Positions 1-9,145 of a stretch of 64,000 nucleotides of DNA are shown here, one piece after another; positions within the stretch are counted from its first letter, which is position 1, and each line of letters starts with the position of its first letter. Source of the stretch: Clavaria fumosa (taxonomy: Eukaryota > Basidiomycota > Agaricomycetes > Agaricales > Clavariaceae). The stretch spans positions 1,736,001 through 1,800,000 of the forward strand of contig OX637806.1 in the NCBI GenBank assembly GCA_951802425.1, in the 5' to 3' direction. Position numbers and translations under genes: made by a program. Below the pieces are notes generated by a model. The model made no database searches. It was given only the letters and a program-made list of their open reading frames with translations, and was not told the origin of the DNA.

Positions 1-2896
1 CGGATGTGATGGATTCCGTACCGTTTCTTAAGGAAATCGAGGGCTTTGATAAATGGGGCTCCGTTATCCGTGATAATCTCTTCTACTGCTCCCCATCGGC
101 ATAGTATATCTTCGAATATGAAGGTTCCGAGAAGTCGGGCGGTCTCGTTTCGTAGCGGTCTTGCTTCCGGATATGCGGATAACGAGCATCGGGCGTGGAC
201 GAGAAGTCGGAAACCGCGGGCTCTTGGTAGGAACATAGTATCAATGTGCGCTCGACGGAAAAGACCGGCCGGTGTGGCGACCGTCGGTGGAATGAAGATC
301 TTCCGGATTTGCCGAGTTTGGCATTGGTGACAAGTTTTGACAAACCATTTTACGTCTTGATCCAGCACCGGCCACCAGAACCGATTTAGAATACGTGTCC
401 GGATAACGTAAACGCCTTTGTGGCCGAGTGAATCGTGTGCCTCTGTGATAATTGCGAGACGTTTGTGGTCCGGAGGTACTACTTGGTGGTATCCGTTAGG
501 TCGGCGACGCCATAATTTGTCATCTAGGATGAAGAACTCGGATGCGGAGCGGACCAGTCGTCGGAACTGGTTTGCGTCAATGCCGGAGGGACGGATCGGG
601 TTTCGAAGGAAAGATTCAATTTTGCGAATCTGTTCTTCTCTTTTGTTTGCTGCATCGGATCGGGGTATAAGGACGGCGGAAGATTCGTTCGGGGTCGGTG
701 ATTCCTCGGGTGGTACCGTCGAATTGAGTAGCGTCGATCCTGTGTAAACTTTGAAGCGAGTATGGGTGATGCCGGCGAGTCGTGTCTCGGATGTGTAGGA
801 AGCGTCCGGTGCTCGATTCATGTGTTCCATGGCGAATACGTAGCTCCGATCGATCCATTCTTCGTGATCTTCAGACTCGGTATCTTCTTCACCATCTGCG
901 GCACGTCGGCGTGATAGTCCGTCGGCTCCGGTGTGCTTATCTGCGGGAATATGAACAAGATCGAAATCGAAGAGTAGTATACCGGCAATCCATCGATTCA
1001 TGGCAGCGTTGGGTTGAATGTCCGGATTGTTTAGCATACCCTTAATGAACTTCGCGTCCATTTCGACAGTAAATTTCGGAAGGCCTATAAGGTAAATCCG
1101 GTACGACCGAAGTGCGCGGAAGAGTCCGTATAATTCGATTTTTGCTTGTGAGTATCGGGCCTCGCGTTCGTTCCAGGTAATGGAGCCAAAGCGGGAGGGA
1201 TATCGTATTCCATCTTCTCCAATTTGGAAGAGTGCGAAACCAATGGCGATATTTGATGAGTCGACGGCGAGGATTACGGGTTGTCCGGAGCGGTAGTCGA
1301 TTGGTCGGATGGCGGATGAGTTCAGAATCGCGTGTTTGAGTCGGTCCATCGAGTTTTGTTCTTCTTTTTCGAATCTGAATGGCACGTCCTTGCGAGTTAG
1401 ACTGACAAGAGGTCGGGCAAGTACGGCGTAGTTTTTAATGAATATCCGGAGTAGTCCGCAAACCCCTAAAAATGATCGGACATCGGTCAGGGTTTTGCAA
1501 GGAGGCCAGTCCCGGATACGCTGAACGTTGGAGGCATCCGGAACTCGTCCTTCGTATGTGCACGTATGTCCGGTAACGACTGCTTCGGGAACGCAAATTG
1601 TCGTTTTCTTGCCGTTAAAGGTTCCTCCGACTTTCTTGATTCGTTGGAGCACCCGGTTGACGTTATTTAAATGCTCCCAAACAAATCGTCGTATTTGCGG
1701 ATTCTCAGGGATCGTCTCGTAGGTGCCGTCCGGAAGCTCGTATCGGGTTTCCGGGCCCTTGATCGCTACATCGTCTACAAATGGGATGGTTACGTGCGGA
1801 ATTTCATCTTGTAGAACATGCGTGACGTCTCCATGCATAATCTGCGTTGCGTTGGTGTATCCCATGGGGACGCAGGTGAGCCGTTTTGCTCCGAGAGGGG
1901 TTTGAAACGTGGTGAGGTCTCGGCTTCGTTCGTCCAGAGACCGCTGATCGAAGGAGACGAAAAGGTCGAGTGATCCGTAACATCCGCGTCCGGCGAATGA
2001 TTCCGCAAAAACCTCCATTATCGGGGGGACCGCGGAATCGCCGATAGTGATTTTGTTAAGCGGCTGGAGGTTGTGCACGAGTCGGAGAGACTTTCCGTCT
2101 TTCTTTAACACGCAAAACCACTGGGACCGATAAGAAGAGTTGGATTCTTCATAAACGCCGGCTGCGATCTTTTCCCGGATTACTTTGAGAACTTCGTCGT
2201 AAATACCGGGGGGAATCGGTATATTTTTGAAGATCCAAGGGATATGTTCGACTGTCGGGATAATAATCGGATCGAAGTATTTTGCGTCGAATCGTCCTTT
2301 TTCGGTCTCTTTCCAAGCGAAGGCGTCTTCCTGGGCTTTAATAAGATGGTGAACGAGTTTTTCTTCCTCCGGCCATAAGAATCCGGTGGGGTTGGCGTTG
2401 TGCATGTCTTTCCGGTTTTGAGTGTATCGAAGACCGGGGGTGAAATCGGGGGGATGGGTCGGAAGAGTTGGCATATCGGCTAGGGGGTCCGGGTGTCGGC
2501 GTCGGACAATCCGGAATTCTTTGGGTATTGTCGCTTTGATCGGATTGACGCGATTCGCGACTTTCTTATATTTCTTTCCCAAGTAAACTGGAAGAACGGC
2601 GTCCGTAGACAGGGAATTTATTTCGGGGGTTTTGTTGTACAAGGGGGTTGCAACATTTGGACGCGACGGTTCACGTCCGATAGCGACTGGGGAATCAGCG
2701 GAATCGAGAGAAACGTCCGAGATACTGATACAGGGGAAGGGGTCGAGAGAGACTGGGTTTATAAGGGAAAACGATAAGGGAACGTGAACGGAAGTAGGAA
2801 AAATGGCTGGAGTCTCGTATCTGGGTATAGCTTCCGTGTCCGCATTGATCGGAGGTAAGTCCGTTGGTTTGCGGACATTCGAGGCTCCAGCTCTCA
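1..2896 (-). CDS. Pol polyprotein: reverse transcriptase, RNase H, integrase (partial)
   Basis: The frame lies -1 relative to gag-protease and stays open from about 3025 to base 1. In order: a linker; RT with the catalytic motif IPFVDDVAIKG near 1767-1797; the RT connection and RNase H region with LAVDSSNIAIGFALFQIGEDG near 1200-1280; an integrase zinc domain with EAHDSLGHKG and CHQC near 340-440; and the integrase core with ITDNGAPFIKALDF near 35-75. It has no start codon of its own near the junction. It overlaps gag-protease by about 130 nt, and the gag stop is TTTTTGA, where slippage of one base on the T run would continue into pol. Expression as a Gag-Pol fusion is therefore the simplest reading. 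The chain is truncated by the window, not by mutation. Confidence 0.93.
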
Positions 2897-4891
2897 AAAA
2901 TCCGGATGCGGTTTCTTGTTCTTCAAGGATTTGCGGATCGGGATTCGCTCCTTCGTTGGCACTATGATTCTTTCTCCGGTGTTTGGATCGTTGAGAATAA
3001 GGTCCTGGGCCCCGTGGGGATGGTCAATCGTTTGGGAACCGGTTAACATGAAAAACGGTCGTCCGACAAGAACCTCGCAGGGCAACGTGTCTGCTACTTG
3101 CATTTGAACATGGAATGTGCACGGACCGATCTGTAGGGGGAAATTCTTGATGAGTCCGAGGGTCGGAGCGATGGTGCCATGAGAGGATTCCATGTGAATA
3201 ACGTTCTCGGAGTGTAGTGGGTTGCCGAGTTTCTCCCAAACGTCTCTTCGCATTGCCACGATTGAGCTGCCTTGGTCGAGCAGGCACTCCGCGGCGATCC
3301 GGTTGTCCAATATCCCTTCTACGATGCGGAGCGGAGCAGCGTCGACGGCGACAACAAGATCGGAGGTGTCCGGGACCGTAATGTTTGTATAGAGCGTATC
3401 CTGTACGATGGACGCGGTGACCGGAACGCGACGAGCGGTAACCACATCCTTCATCTTTTTGCGGATGTCTCCGGAAATGGCGAGTAGTTCGCGAGGTGTG
3501 ACGCGGACTGGCATGTCGAGTGCGCGATCGAATACTTGTTGAACGGTTACCGGATTTTCGATCGGAGCTTGGTAATGGTACTGGACGTCGGGTCGTTCGA
3601 TTTTCTCCGGCTTTGATGGACGAGTGACCTGAGGCGGCGTAATAACAACGGCGGGTGGGGGCGGTAACCTAGATGGCTGAGGATCGGTATTCCTGGGTGT
3701 GGGTGCTTTCCTTTTGCCCTTGTCTACTTTCTTCGCGACATCGTTTGCAAAGGTGCGGACCATGTTTTCCAACACGGTATTCTCGTCATCTTCCTCGTCC
3801 GAATCGTCTTCCATGTCCGGGGGGTGAGCGGATTGTCCGATCGGCTGTGCTTCAAATACCGCGGTTGTCGCCGGTTGCGTGTTCTGGGATTGGTATGTAG
3901 CGTAGTACTTGTCGAAGCGCTCGGATAGGTTGTTCCCTGAGATAGTGCCTGGCAAATATCGTCCGGAGGGGAGACAAATCCTGCCTTCTGTGTTCCGTAT
4001 ACATTTGCCGGACTTAATGTATTCGAGGGCCTTCGGACAGGCACTAACAAAATGACCTATTTCCGAACAGAAATTACACGTCCGGCCTGCGGGAGAGTTC
4101 GTTGTCCGGGGAGCGGAGTGTCTTGCCGGTTCGAGAGATTGGGCTGTCAAAATCGATTCCAGGCGAGCCATTGTGGAAGCGAATGTTGCCCAGGCTGCGG
4201 ACATATCAAATTCTTCCTTCTTGACTACCGGTTTCGTTTCTCTCCCGGGGGCTGAAGATGCGAGACGGACGGGTCCGGAAAGTTGATCGGTTGTCGCAGA
4301 GTGGGGGGACGTCGAGGAGAGAAGAAATTCAGCTGCACCATGTACTTCATTCATGGGGTAAGGATCCTCCGGATGGTGGTTTGGTAGTATGATAGCGAGT
4401 CGGCTTTCGATCCGACGCCTTGTATGATCCCCAAATCCGAGGATGTAAAGTCGGTTCCTGTCATTTGTGGACATACGCTGTGATGTGATCAAGTGCGAGG
4501 TGATCCGGAGAAAGTCCCGATAGTATTCTCCGTGTTCTGCGCGCGTGTAAACTCCCTTTTGGGCCGAGTCCGATATGAAACGGTCCAGGTCGGCGACGGA
4601 AAATAAGCGACCTCCATCAGATCCTGGATAAAGTCGTCGGACGGCCGCTTTGAAGGTATCCCACGTCCATACCGGGTCCGGGTCAGGTGAAAGAGTCTCC
4701 CAGAGGAGACACGTATCGGTGTCGAGATAGTGCTTGGCGTACCGAATTAAATCGGGTTCTGGAACGTCCGGGTTGACGCCGGTGAGCACGATGTCGATGT
4801 CCTCGAAGTACCGGTTGAGGTGTGTCGGTACTCCGTCAAAGGCAGGGGCCCCGTGGGCGCCACGGAGCGGATATCTCGGTTGGTTGGCCAT
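2894..4891 (-). CDS. Gag-protease polyprotein of the Ty3/gypsy element
   Basis: A 665-residue open frame starting MANQPRYPLRG. The first ~190 residues are a Gag-like, Trp/Tyr-rich domain. A zinc knuckle of the CX2CX4HX4C type, CNFCSEIGHFVSAC, sits near residues 272-285, followed by an acidic stretch and a basic, proline-rich linker. A retropepsin-like domain follows near residues 545-640; its catalytic motif is LLDQGSS, with Gln in place of the commoner Ser/Thr. The protein would form the particle shell, package the RNA and cut the polyprotein. It ends PHPDF-TGA, where the -1 pol frame is open. The start is the first ATG after the leader. An overlapping ORF at 4747-5115 is low-complexity and is treated as a shadow. 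Confidence 0.9.
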   Translation of the reverse strand: MANQPRYPLRGAHGAPAFDGVPTHLNRYFEDIDIVLTGVNPDVPEPDLIRYAKHYLDTDTCLLWETLSPDPDPVWTWDTFKAAVRRLYPGSDGGRLFSVADLDRFISDSAQKGVYTRAEHGEYYRDFLRITSHLITSQRMSTNDRNRLYILGFGDHTRRRIESRLAIILPNHHPEDPYPMNEVHGAAEFLLSSTSPHSATTDQLSGPVRLASSAPGRETKPVVKKEEFDMSAAWATFASTMARLESILTAQSLEPARHSAPRTTNSPAGRTCNFCSEIGHFVSACPKALEYIKSGKCIRNTEGRICLPSGRYLPGTISGNNLSERFDKYYATYQSQNTQPATTAVFEAQPIGQSAHPPDMEDDSDEEDDENTVLENMVRTFANDVAKKVDKGKRKAPTPRNTDPQPSRLPPPPAVVITPPQVTRPSKPEKIERPDVQYHYQAPIENPVTVQQVFDRALDMPVRVTPRELLAISGDIRKKMKDVVTARRVPVTASIVQDTLYTNITVPDTSDLVVAVDAAPLRIVEGILDNRIAAECLLDQGSSIVAMRRDVWEKLGNPLHSENVIHMESSHGTIAPTLGLIKNFPLQIGPCTFHVQMQVADTLPCEVLVGRPFFMLTGSQTIDHPHGAQDLILNDPNTGERIIVPTKERIPIRKSLKNKKPHPDF

Positions 4892-5254
4892 TTGTATTGG
4901 TGCGTGGGGCGGTGAGTGAACTTCGTCTGGTGAATTCTGAGGTGTTTCGGGCGGGAAATGAAGGATGTCTGGTTCAAGGGGAAGTGGTGTAAGCGGTGAG
5001 TGTGGTTGTTCGAAGGTCTGTGGTAGTGAGGGATCCGGAGTGGTGAAACTCGTGTGGGAGTAGACAATGGATGAGATACTGGGAATGTCCGATGGAAGAA
5101 GGTGGGAAGTTTCAATTACTTCTCCGGGGGGTTCGGAGGGCGGTGGTTCTGTGATCGGATTCGGGTTTCGACTTCTCAGGCGTTCGGAGTGTCGAGGCTG
5201 AGGAGCGGATGAGCCTCTGGGAATCCTTGAGGGTGGTAGTGAAGACGTCTTGTT

Positions 5255-5276
5255 GAACCCCTCGCGGTGGGCTCCA
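5255..5276 (-). other. Candidate primer-binding site
   Basis: In element orientation the site starts TGGAGCCCACCGCGAGG, four bases after the LTR end. TGG is what a tRNA 3' CCA would pair with, and the reverse complement ends GGGCTCCA like a tRNA acceptor end. Aligned to standard tRNA geometry the spacing is off by about two bases, so the primer tRNA cannot be named. Confidence 0.55.
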
Positions 5277-5280
5277 GAAT

Positions 5281-6198
5281 TGTAGTGGGTATTACGGTTC
5301 TTGCTGCAACTGCTTGATTACAGTCAAGTCCTTCAGGGGTTCCTGTAAGGCGTTAGAGATTCACCAAACACCCTTGAGGATGTGGAGTATGAATTCAAAA
5401 TGTGTGAGAAATAGAAATATACGGTGTCCGGGATATTCTGCTATGTGTCCGATAAAATCCGATAAGGATGGTGCGATAAGACGAAGGGCCGGCAACGACG
5501 GAGGCCAGCGGATCGAAGGTTGCGACGACGGGTGAGCTTAGGTGAGGTTTCTAACAGAGAGAAGGGGTTCAGAAAGCTGTATTTCAGAGAGGTCTGGAGT
5601 GTACTTAAGTACAGTTCTGTAAGTACAGCAAATTGGAATGTACGGAAATGTCCGGAAAACACATGGAACAGCGCCATGTCGCGTGAAGGGTTACATGAAG
5701 GAGTTATATCACAAGGGAAATGAGTAGCTCGGAGGAATGAAATGTCCGATAACTAGCAAATGTCCGGACCGCTCATAAACTGAAGGAAAGTGGGGCTGGT
5801 ACAGCAAAGGGGTACTAAGAACAATGGACAAGGTACTGCAAAGGGTTTGAAACGTTTAAACGATTGAATGGTTGAAAGGGATCATAATATGAAATTTACA
5901 GCATGGTATATGAAATAAAGGAATGGGAATGGAATAGTGTGTATGTCGAGCGCTGACCGTGCTGGAGAGGTGAAATAGAGAGGCGTGGGCGGTGTGTGAG
6001 AGCGGTGGGCTGTGATCGTCACGGGGGATTGAAGACCGAAGTGTCCGACATCGGACATGTATCGGATACTATCGGTCGTTATCGGACGGTGTCGGATCGT
6101 TATCGGTTCGTATCGCACGTAATTTCTTTGGATCGCAAAACATCCGGATAGTCGGTATCTGTCATGTTTCCGTGTTTAGATCGCATATGGTCCTTACA
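5281..6198 (-). repeat. 5' LTR of the intact Ty3/gypsy element
   Basis: 918 bp bounded by TGTAGTGG on the plus strand at 5281 and CCTTACA at 6198, so the ends are TGTA...TACA inverted. In element orientation it starts TGTAAGG and ends CTACA, four bases before the possible primer-binding site. It is rich in scattered TCCGATA/TCCGGA words, especially at 6040-6110. It carries no ORF of note. The partner LTR is outside the window, so the boundary rests on the terminal dinucleotides, the adjacent TGG-starting site and the switch to foreign pol sequence at 6199. Confidence 0.8.
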
Positions 6199-6256
6199 CC
6201 GGGACTTCTTCCTTGCCCACCCTGACAAGGCCAAGCTAGCTGGTCGAGATGCCCAG
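6199..6256 (+). pseudogene. 3' tail of an older gypsy pol gene
   Basis: Plus strand reads RDFFLAHPDKAKLAGRDAQP followed by TAA. This is the kind of C terminus that precedes the polypurine tract and 3' LTR in Ty3/gypsy elements. Everything upstream has been displaced by the minus-strand element now ending at 6198, so only about 20 codons remain visible. Confidence 0.65.
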
Positions 6257-6259
6257 CCT

Positions 6260-6273
6260 TAAGAGGGGGGTGA
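6260..6273 (+). other. Polypurine tract of the older element
   Basis: AAGAGGGGGGTGA lies directly before the TGTTAGG start of the LTR at 6274. Its position, just after a pol stop codon and just before an LTR, is that of the plus-strand DNA primer of an LTR retrotransposon. Confidence 0.7.
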
Positions 6274-6557
6274 TGTTAGGATTGCTTACCTAAGCCATCC
6301 CAAAAGGAGGAGTTGTGGAGAAATTAGAGAAGATTGTTGGAAGGTCACATGACCTGTGGTGGAGGATTACATAATTGGGAAATCACATGACTTGGGCCTG
6401 GGCGCATCACGTGATCCGAGAGGTCTGAGCATGGGAACGCCAGCAAATGCCAAAGTGTTCGCTATATTATGTCTTTTCCATTCTTGTACTCTTTTCCCCT
6501 TATCTTAGTATTGTTGTCATGACCTTACACTTAAGTTGTGTGAGACCCAGTCTGATA
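6274..6557 (+). repeat. 3' LTR of the older plus-strand element
   Basis: 284 bp starting TGTTAGGATTGCTTAC and ending CCCAGTCTGATA, a decayed form of CTGACA. It is clearly the same family as the solo LTRs at 24656 and 25552, with conserved blocks through the middle and the end block CTTAAGTTGTGTGAG. It contains three TCAYRTGA palindromes at 6345, 6383 and 6407. An 82-residue ORF inside it is fortuitous. Confidence 0.82.
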
Positions 6558-7437
6558 GGAACAAAGAAACAACAACAAAAAATGACTCCCATGGGTCATG
6601 GGCATCCTCCCATTGGTAGACAGAATGAGGGGATGAAGGGAGAAGGTTCTAGAACAAAGTCCAAAAGGTCCAAAGGACAGTGGAATGGAGTCTGAGGAAG
6701 GCATGGAGCAGAGGTTGCAGAGTTACAGAGGAGCAGATCGGAGTTGGCTGGAGTTGGCATGGAGTCCGGAGTCCAGAGCAGGGATCATGCTTATGTGATC
6801 AGATGGGGTTGTAACAGTGAGGCATATATTCGTCATCATGGCCTCAGCAAAATGTTCACAGCAGCCACAAATCAGTCCCTCCAAAGAGTTGCCAATTAAG
6901 GCTCCCAGCAGGTCACATTGTTGGGATTTGAAACTGTGACCCAAAACATAATTGATTTGATTTGTGGCTGCCAGTGTGAGGGACCCTTCTCCCTGTATGT
7001 AGGGGTCCCAATGATATACTGTATGTTTATGATAATTCAGATAAATGGCAGAGATGCAGCCTTTTCTTCAGAGTTGTAGTAATATTTAGCTGTTGGAATC
7101 ACTCTGGCCACTTGAATACCCAGCAAGTGGGACATTAGGAGCCCAGTCACTCATTCAAGTTGCATGTAAAATTTGATGTTTCCTGATGTGACTCCTTCGT
7201 GTAACCCTCCTCGCCACCCCTCTTTCCTTTTTCACCGATATTTACTCGATTAGCAAAGTACTTCACCCTTGGGGAATAGAGTAACAGGGTTTCATGTTTC
7301 TGCAGTGCAAACGTGTTTGCAGGGAACCGTAACTACACTACGGTTGCACCACATACCCCCTGATTATGTAAGCCTTCATACATAAATATGAGCTTTACCA
7401 CCACTTCTGCTGCCTCCATCTAAACGCGCGTTGCAAC
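6558..7437. other. Non-coding stretch upstream of the membrane-protein gene
   Basis: No convincing gene. A 73-residue minus-strand ORF at 6723-6944 has no recognisable domain and no splice partners. ATAAATA at about 7382 could serve as a TATA-like element for the gene starting at 7438. Confidence 0.5.
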
Positions 7438-9021
7438 ATGGTCTGCCAGGCCCTCGTAGATGACTTCCAAGAGTACATTGCCAATTCCTGCTCCCAGGCA
7501 TCTTGCGTGGATTTTATTCCCTTGCACATAGTTCTCGGTCTCCATATCTTCGGAACCCCTTTTATGTGGAGCCTCTACAATTCTCAACCTTGGTTAGACG
7601 TTCAGCATTCAAATGAATGGGTGGGAAGTACCACAGGGTCAATGAGCCCAGATGGGAACGAACCCGCAAACCGCACATCACCAACACTGACGTGTTTCAC
7701 CTTTAGTATGCCTTTGCCACCCCTAGGATGCATATTGACCCTATATATTTGTCAGGATGCGACTCGTCTAATTTTTTAGACTTGTCCTCTTCAGTCTATC
7801 CTTTCGTTTGGATGCAGCCTCCTCCCAAATCCTACAAGCACTTACAAGGCGGTGGTTTTGCGGTGGCATTCTGTATCCTTATTTTTATAATCTTTGTGGT
7901 GTTTCGTGCAGCTCATGTCCGGAGTGAGTGACTGTTATTAAATCTATAGTCTGAATGTCTTCTTACTAGACTCAGCGAGGGTCTCTAGACTTCCAGACAC
8001 CGATTTCACAATATCTGACATAGATCACAAAGAAATTCAGACTATCTGGGTCTATAAGACGACCTTAAATATAATTTTTTTCCTTATTTTCTTGGAAACC
8101 GTACTGGTCACGGTTTGTATGTGGATTTCTCCTGTTTGCGCTGATGTACTAATGTGTCACCAGTGCTTTCTGCACAAACACTCTATAGTACTTGGTGGTG
8201 GAAAGTACACAGTGATATGCATACCTACATCGAGTCCAAAGCACAACCAGCGGATGTGACTGATGTTACGGAATGGAACATGATTAATGGTTGGGATGGG
8301 AGGCTCGCCGTCGCTGCATCACGACTACCGCTAAGAGGTACGCTATTGCCTGTCTTCTTTTCTTTTTTTTCATGGGTATCTTACTACATGCATTACCGCA
8401 GTGGCAATTGGATATTTAAGCCCGTTGGGCCTGGCTTTGGTTTTCTTGATATCTCAGGCGATAATACTCAATCAAAAACGGAGAGCTGCGGAGTACAGAA
8501 GGTCCAAGGATAGACAAACGAAGTGGGAGAAACAGCTGAAAATCCAACAGGCCGCGGCCTTACCCCCGCCAAATCCCTTCGCCCCCCCTGCACCACCTTC
8601 GTCACCTCCACCCGATCCCATTGAGGAATTCTTGGAAGTTCTTATCAATGGGCGCCACATCTCACGCACACATATCAGGGACATTCTTGGTCTTGATCCG
8701 GACTCGTATGAAACATGGCATGACCGTCGGAATCCCCCGCCCGTGAAGTGGGACAAGAACGAAGTACACCTTTGGACCCAGGCACTCCCCGCCCCCGTCC
8801 CCGCCGTCCCCGCCGTCCCCACCGTCCCTGCCGGCTCCCGTAACCCGCCCAATCCGGATCGCGATCAGTTGGATCTCTTGTGGGCCACAACAGATCGATA
8901 CCGTCAAGATTTGCCACGGGTCGTAACCGCTTATCCGGGATTCCGGAGAACACCAAGATTTAACTTGGTCCAGAGAGCATATGAGAAGAGGTTAGCCGCT
9001 GAGCGCAAAGCTGCACCATAA
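7438..9021 (+). CDS. Unrecognised multi-pass membrane protein, 397 aa
   Basis: Model: exons 7438-7620, 7707-7923, 8164-8337 and 8402-9021. All junctions keep phase and give 397 residues. Intron 1 has the branch sequence ACTGAC and acceptor TTTAG; intron 2 has donor GTGAGT and branch CTAAT. I do not recognise the family. Hydrophobic segments lie near residues 25-45, in the second exon (FAVAFCILIFIIFVVF) and at the start of the last exon (LSPLGLALVFLISQAII). The tail is cytosolic in character: basic, then proline-rich, then an Ala/Pro/Val repeat, ending RLAAERKAAP. It stands between transposon debris and the phospholipase C gene. The coding call rests on phase-consistent splicing, not on homology. 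Confidence 0.6.
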
Positions 9022-9145
9022 TGCACTGTTGTTACAACATTCCTAGTACTATTGTGCACTGGAGTACAGTATAGTCTAGTTACAATGCAGTCTTGTCTAG
9101 TATACAATCTTATGTCAGAGTTTGTTTTCTCTTTACTCATACCCA

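Larger units (their letters stand above)
1..6198 (-). mobile_element. Ty3/gypsy LTR retrotransposon, left part cut by the window edge
   Basis: Minus-strand element, read from right to left: 5' LTR (5281-6198), a possible primer-binding site (5255-5276), an untranslated leader (4892-5254), gag-protease (2894-4891), then reverse transcriptase, RNase H and integrase (2896 to base 1). The order protease-RT-RNase H-integrase is that of Ty3/gypsy. I walked the whole pol frame codon by codon and found no stop, and gag-protease is one open frame of 665 residues, so this copy looks young and possibly competent. The integrase C terminus and the 3' LTR lie outside the window. The right end (TTACA at 6198) abuts CCGGG at 6199-6203, the likely target duplication; its partner is not visible. 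The element has landed inside an older, plus-strand LTR element. Confidence 0.93.

Noticed and set aside
4747..5115. 122-residue minus ORF overlapping the gag start
   Set aside because: Low-complexity His/Pro/Thr reading in another frame of gag and leader; a shadow.
6723..6944. 73-residue minus-strand ORF with a Cys-rich stretch
   Set aside because: No zinc-binding spacing, no neighbours in frame and no promoter context; considered chance.
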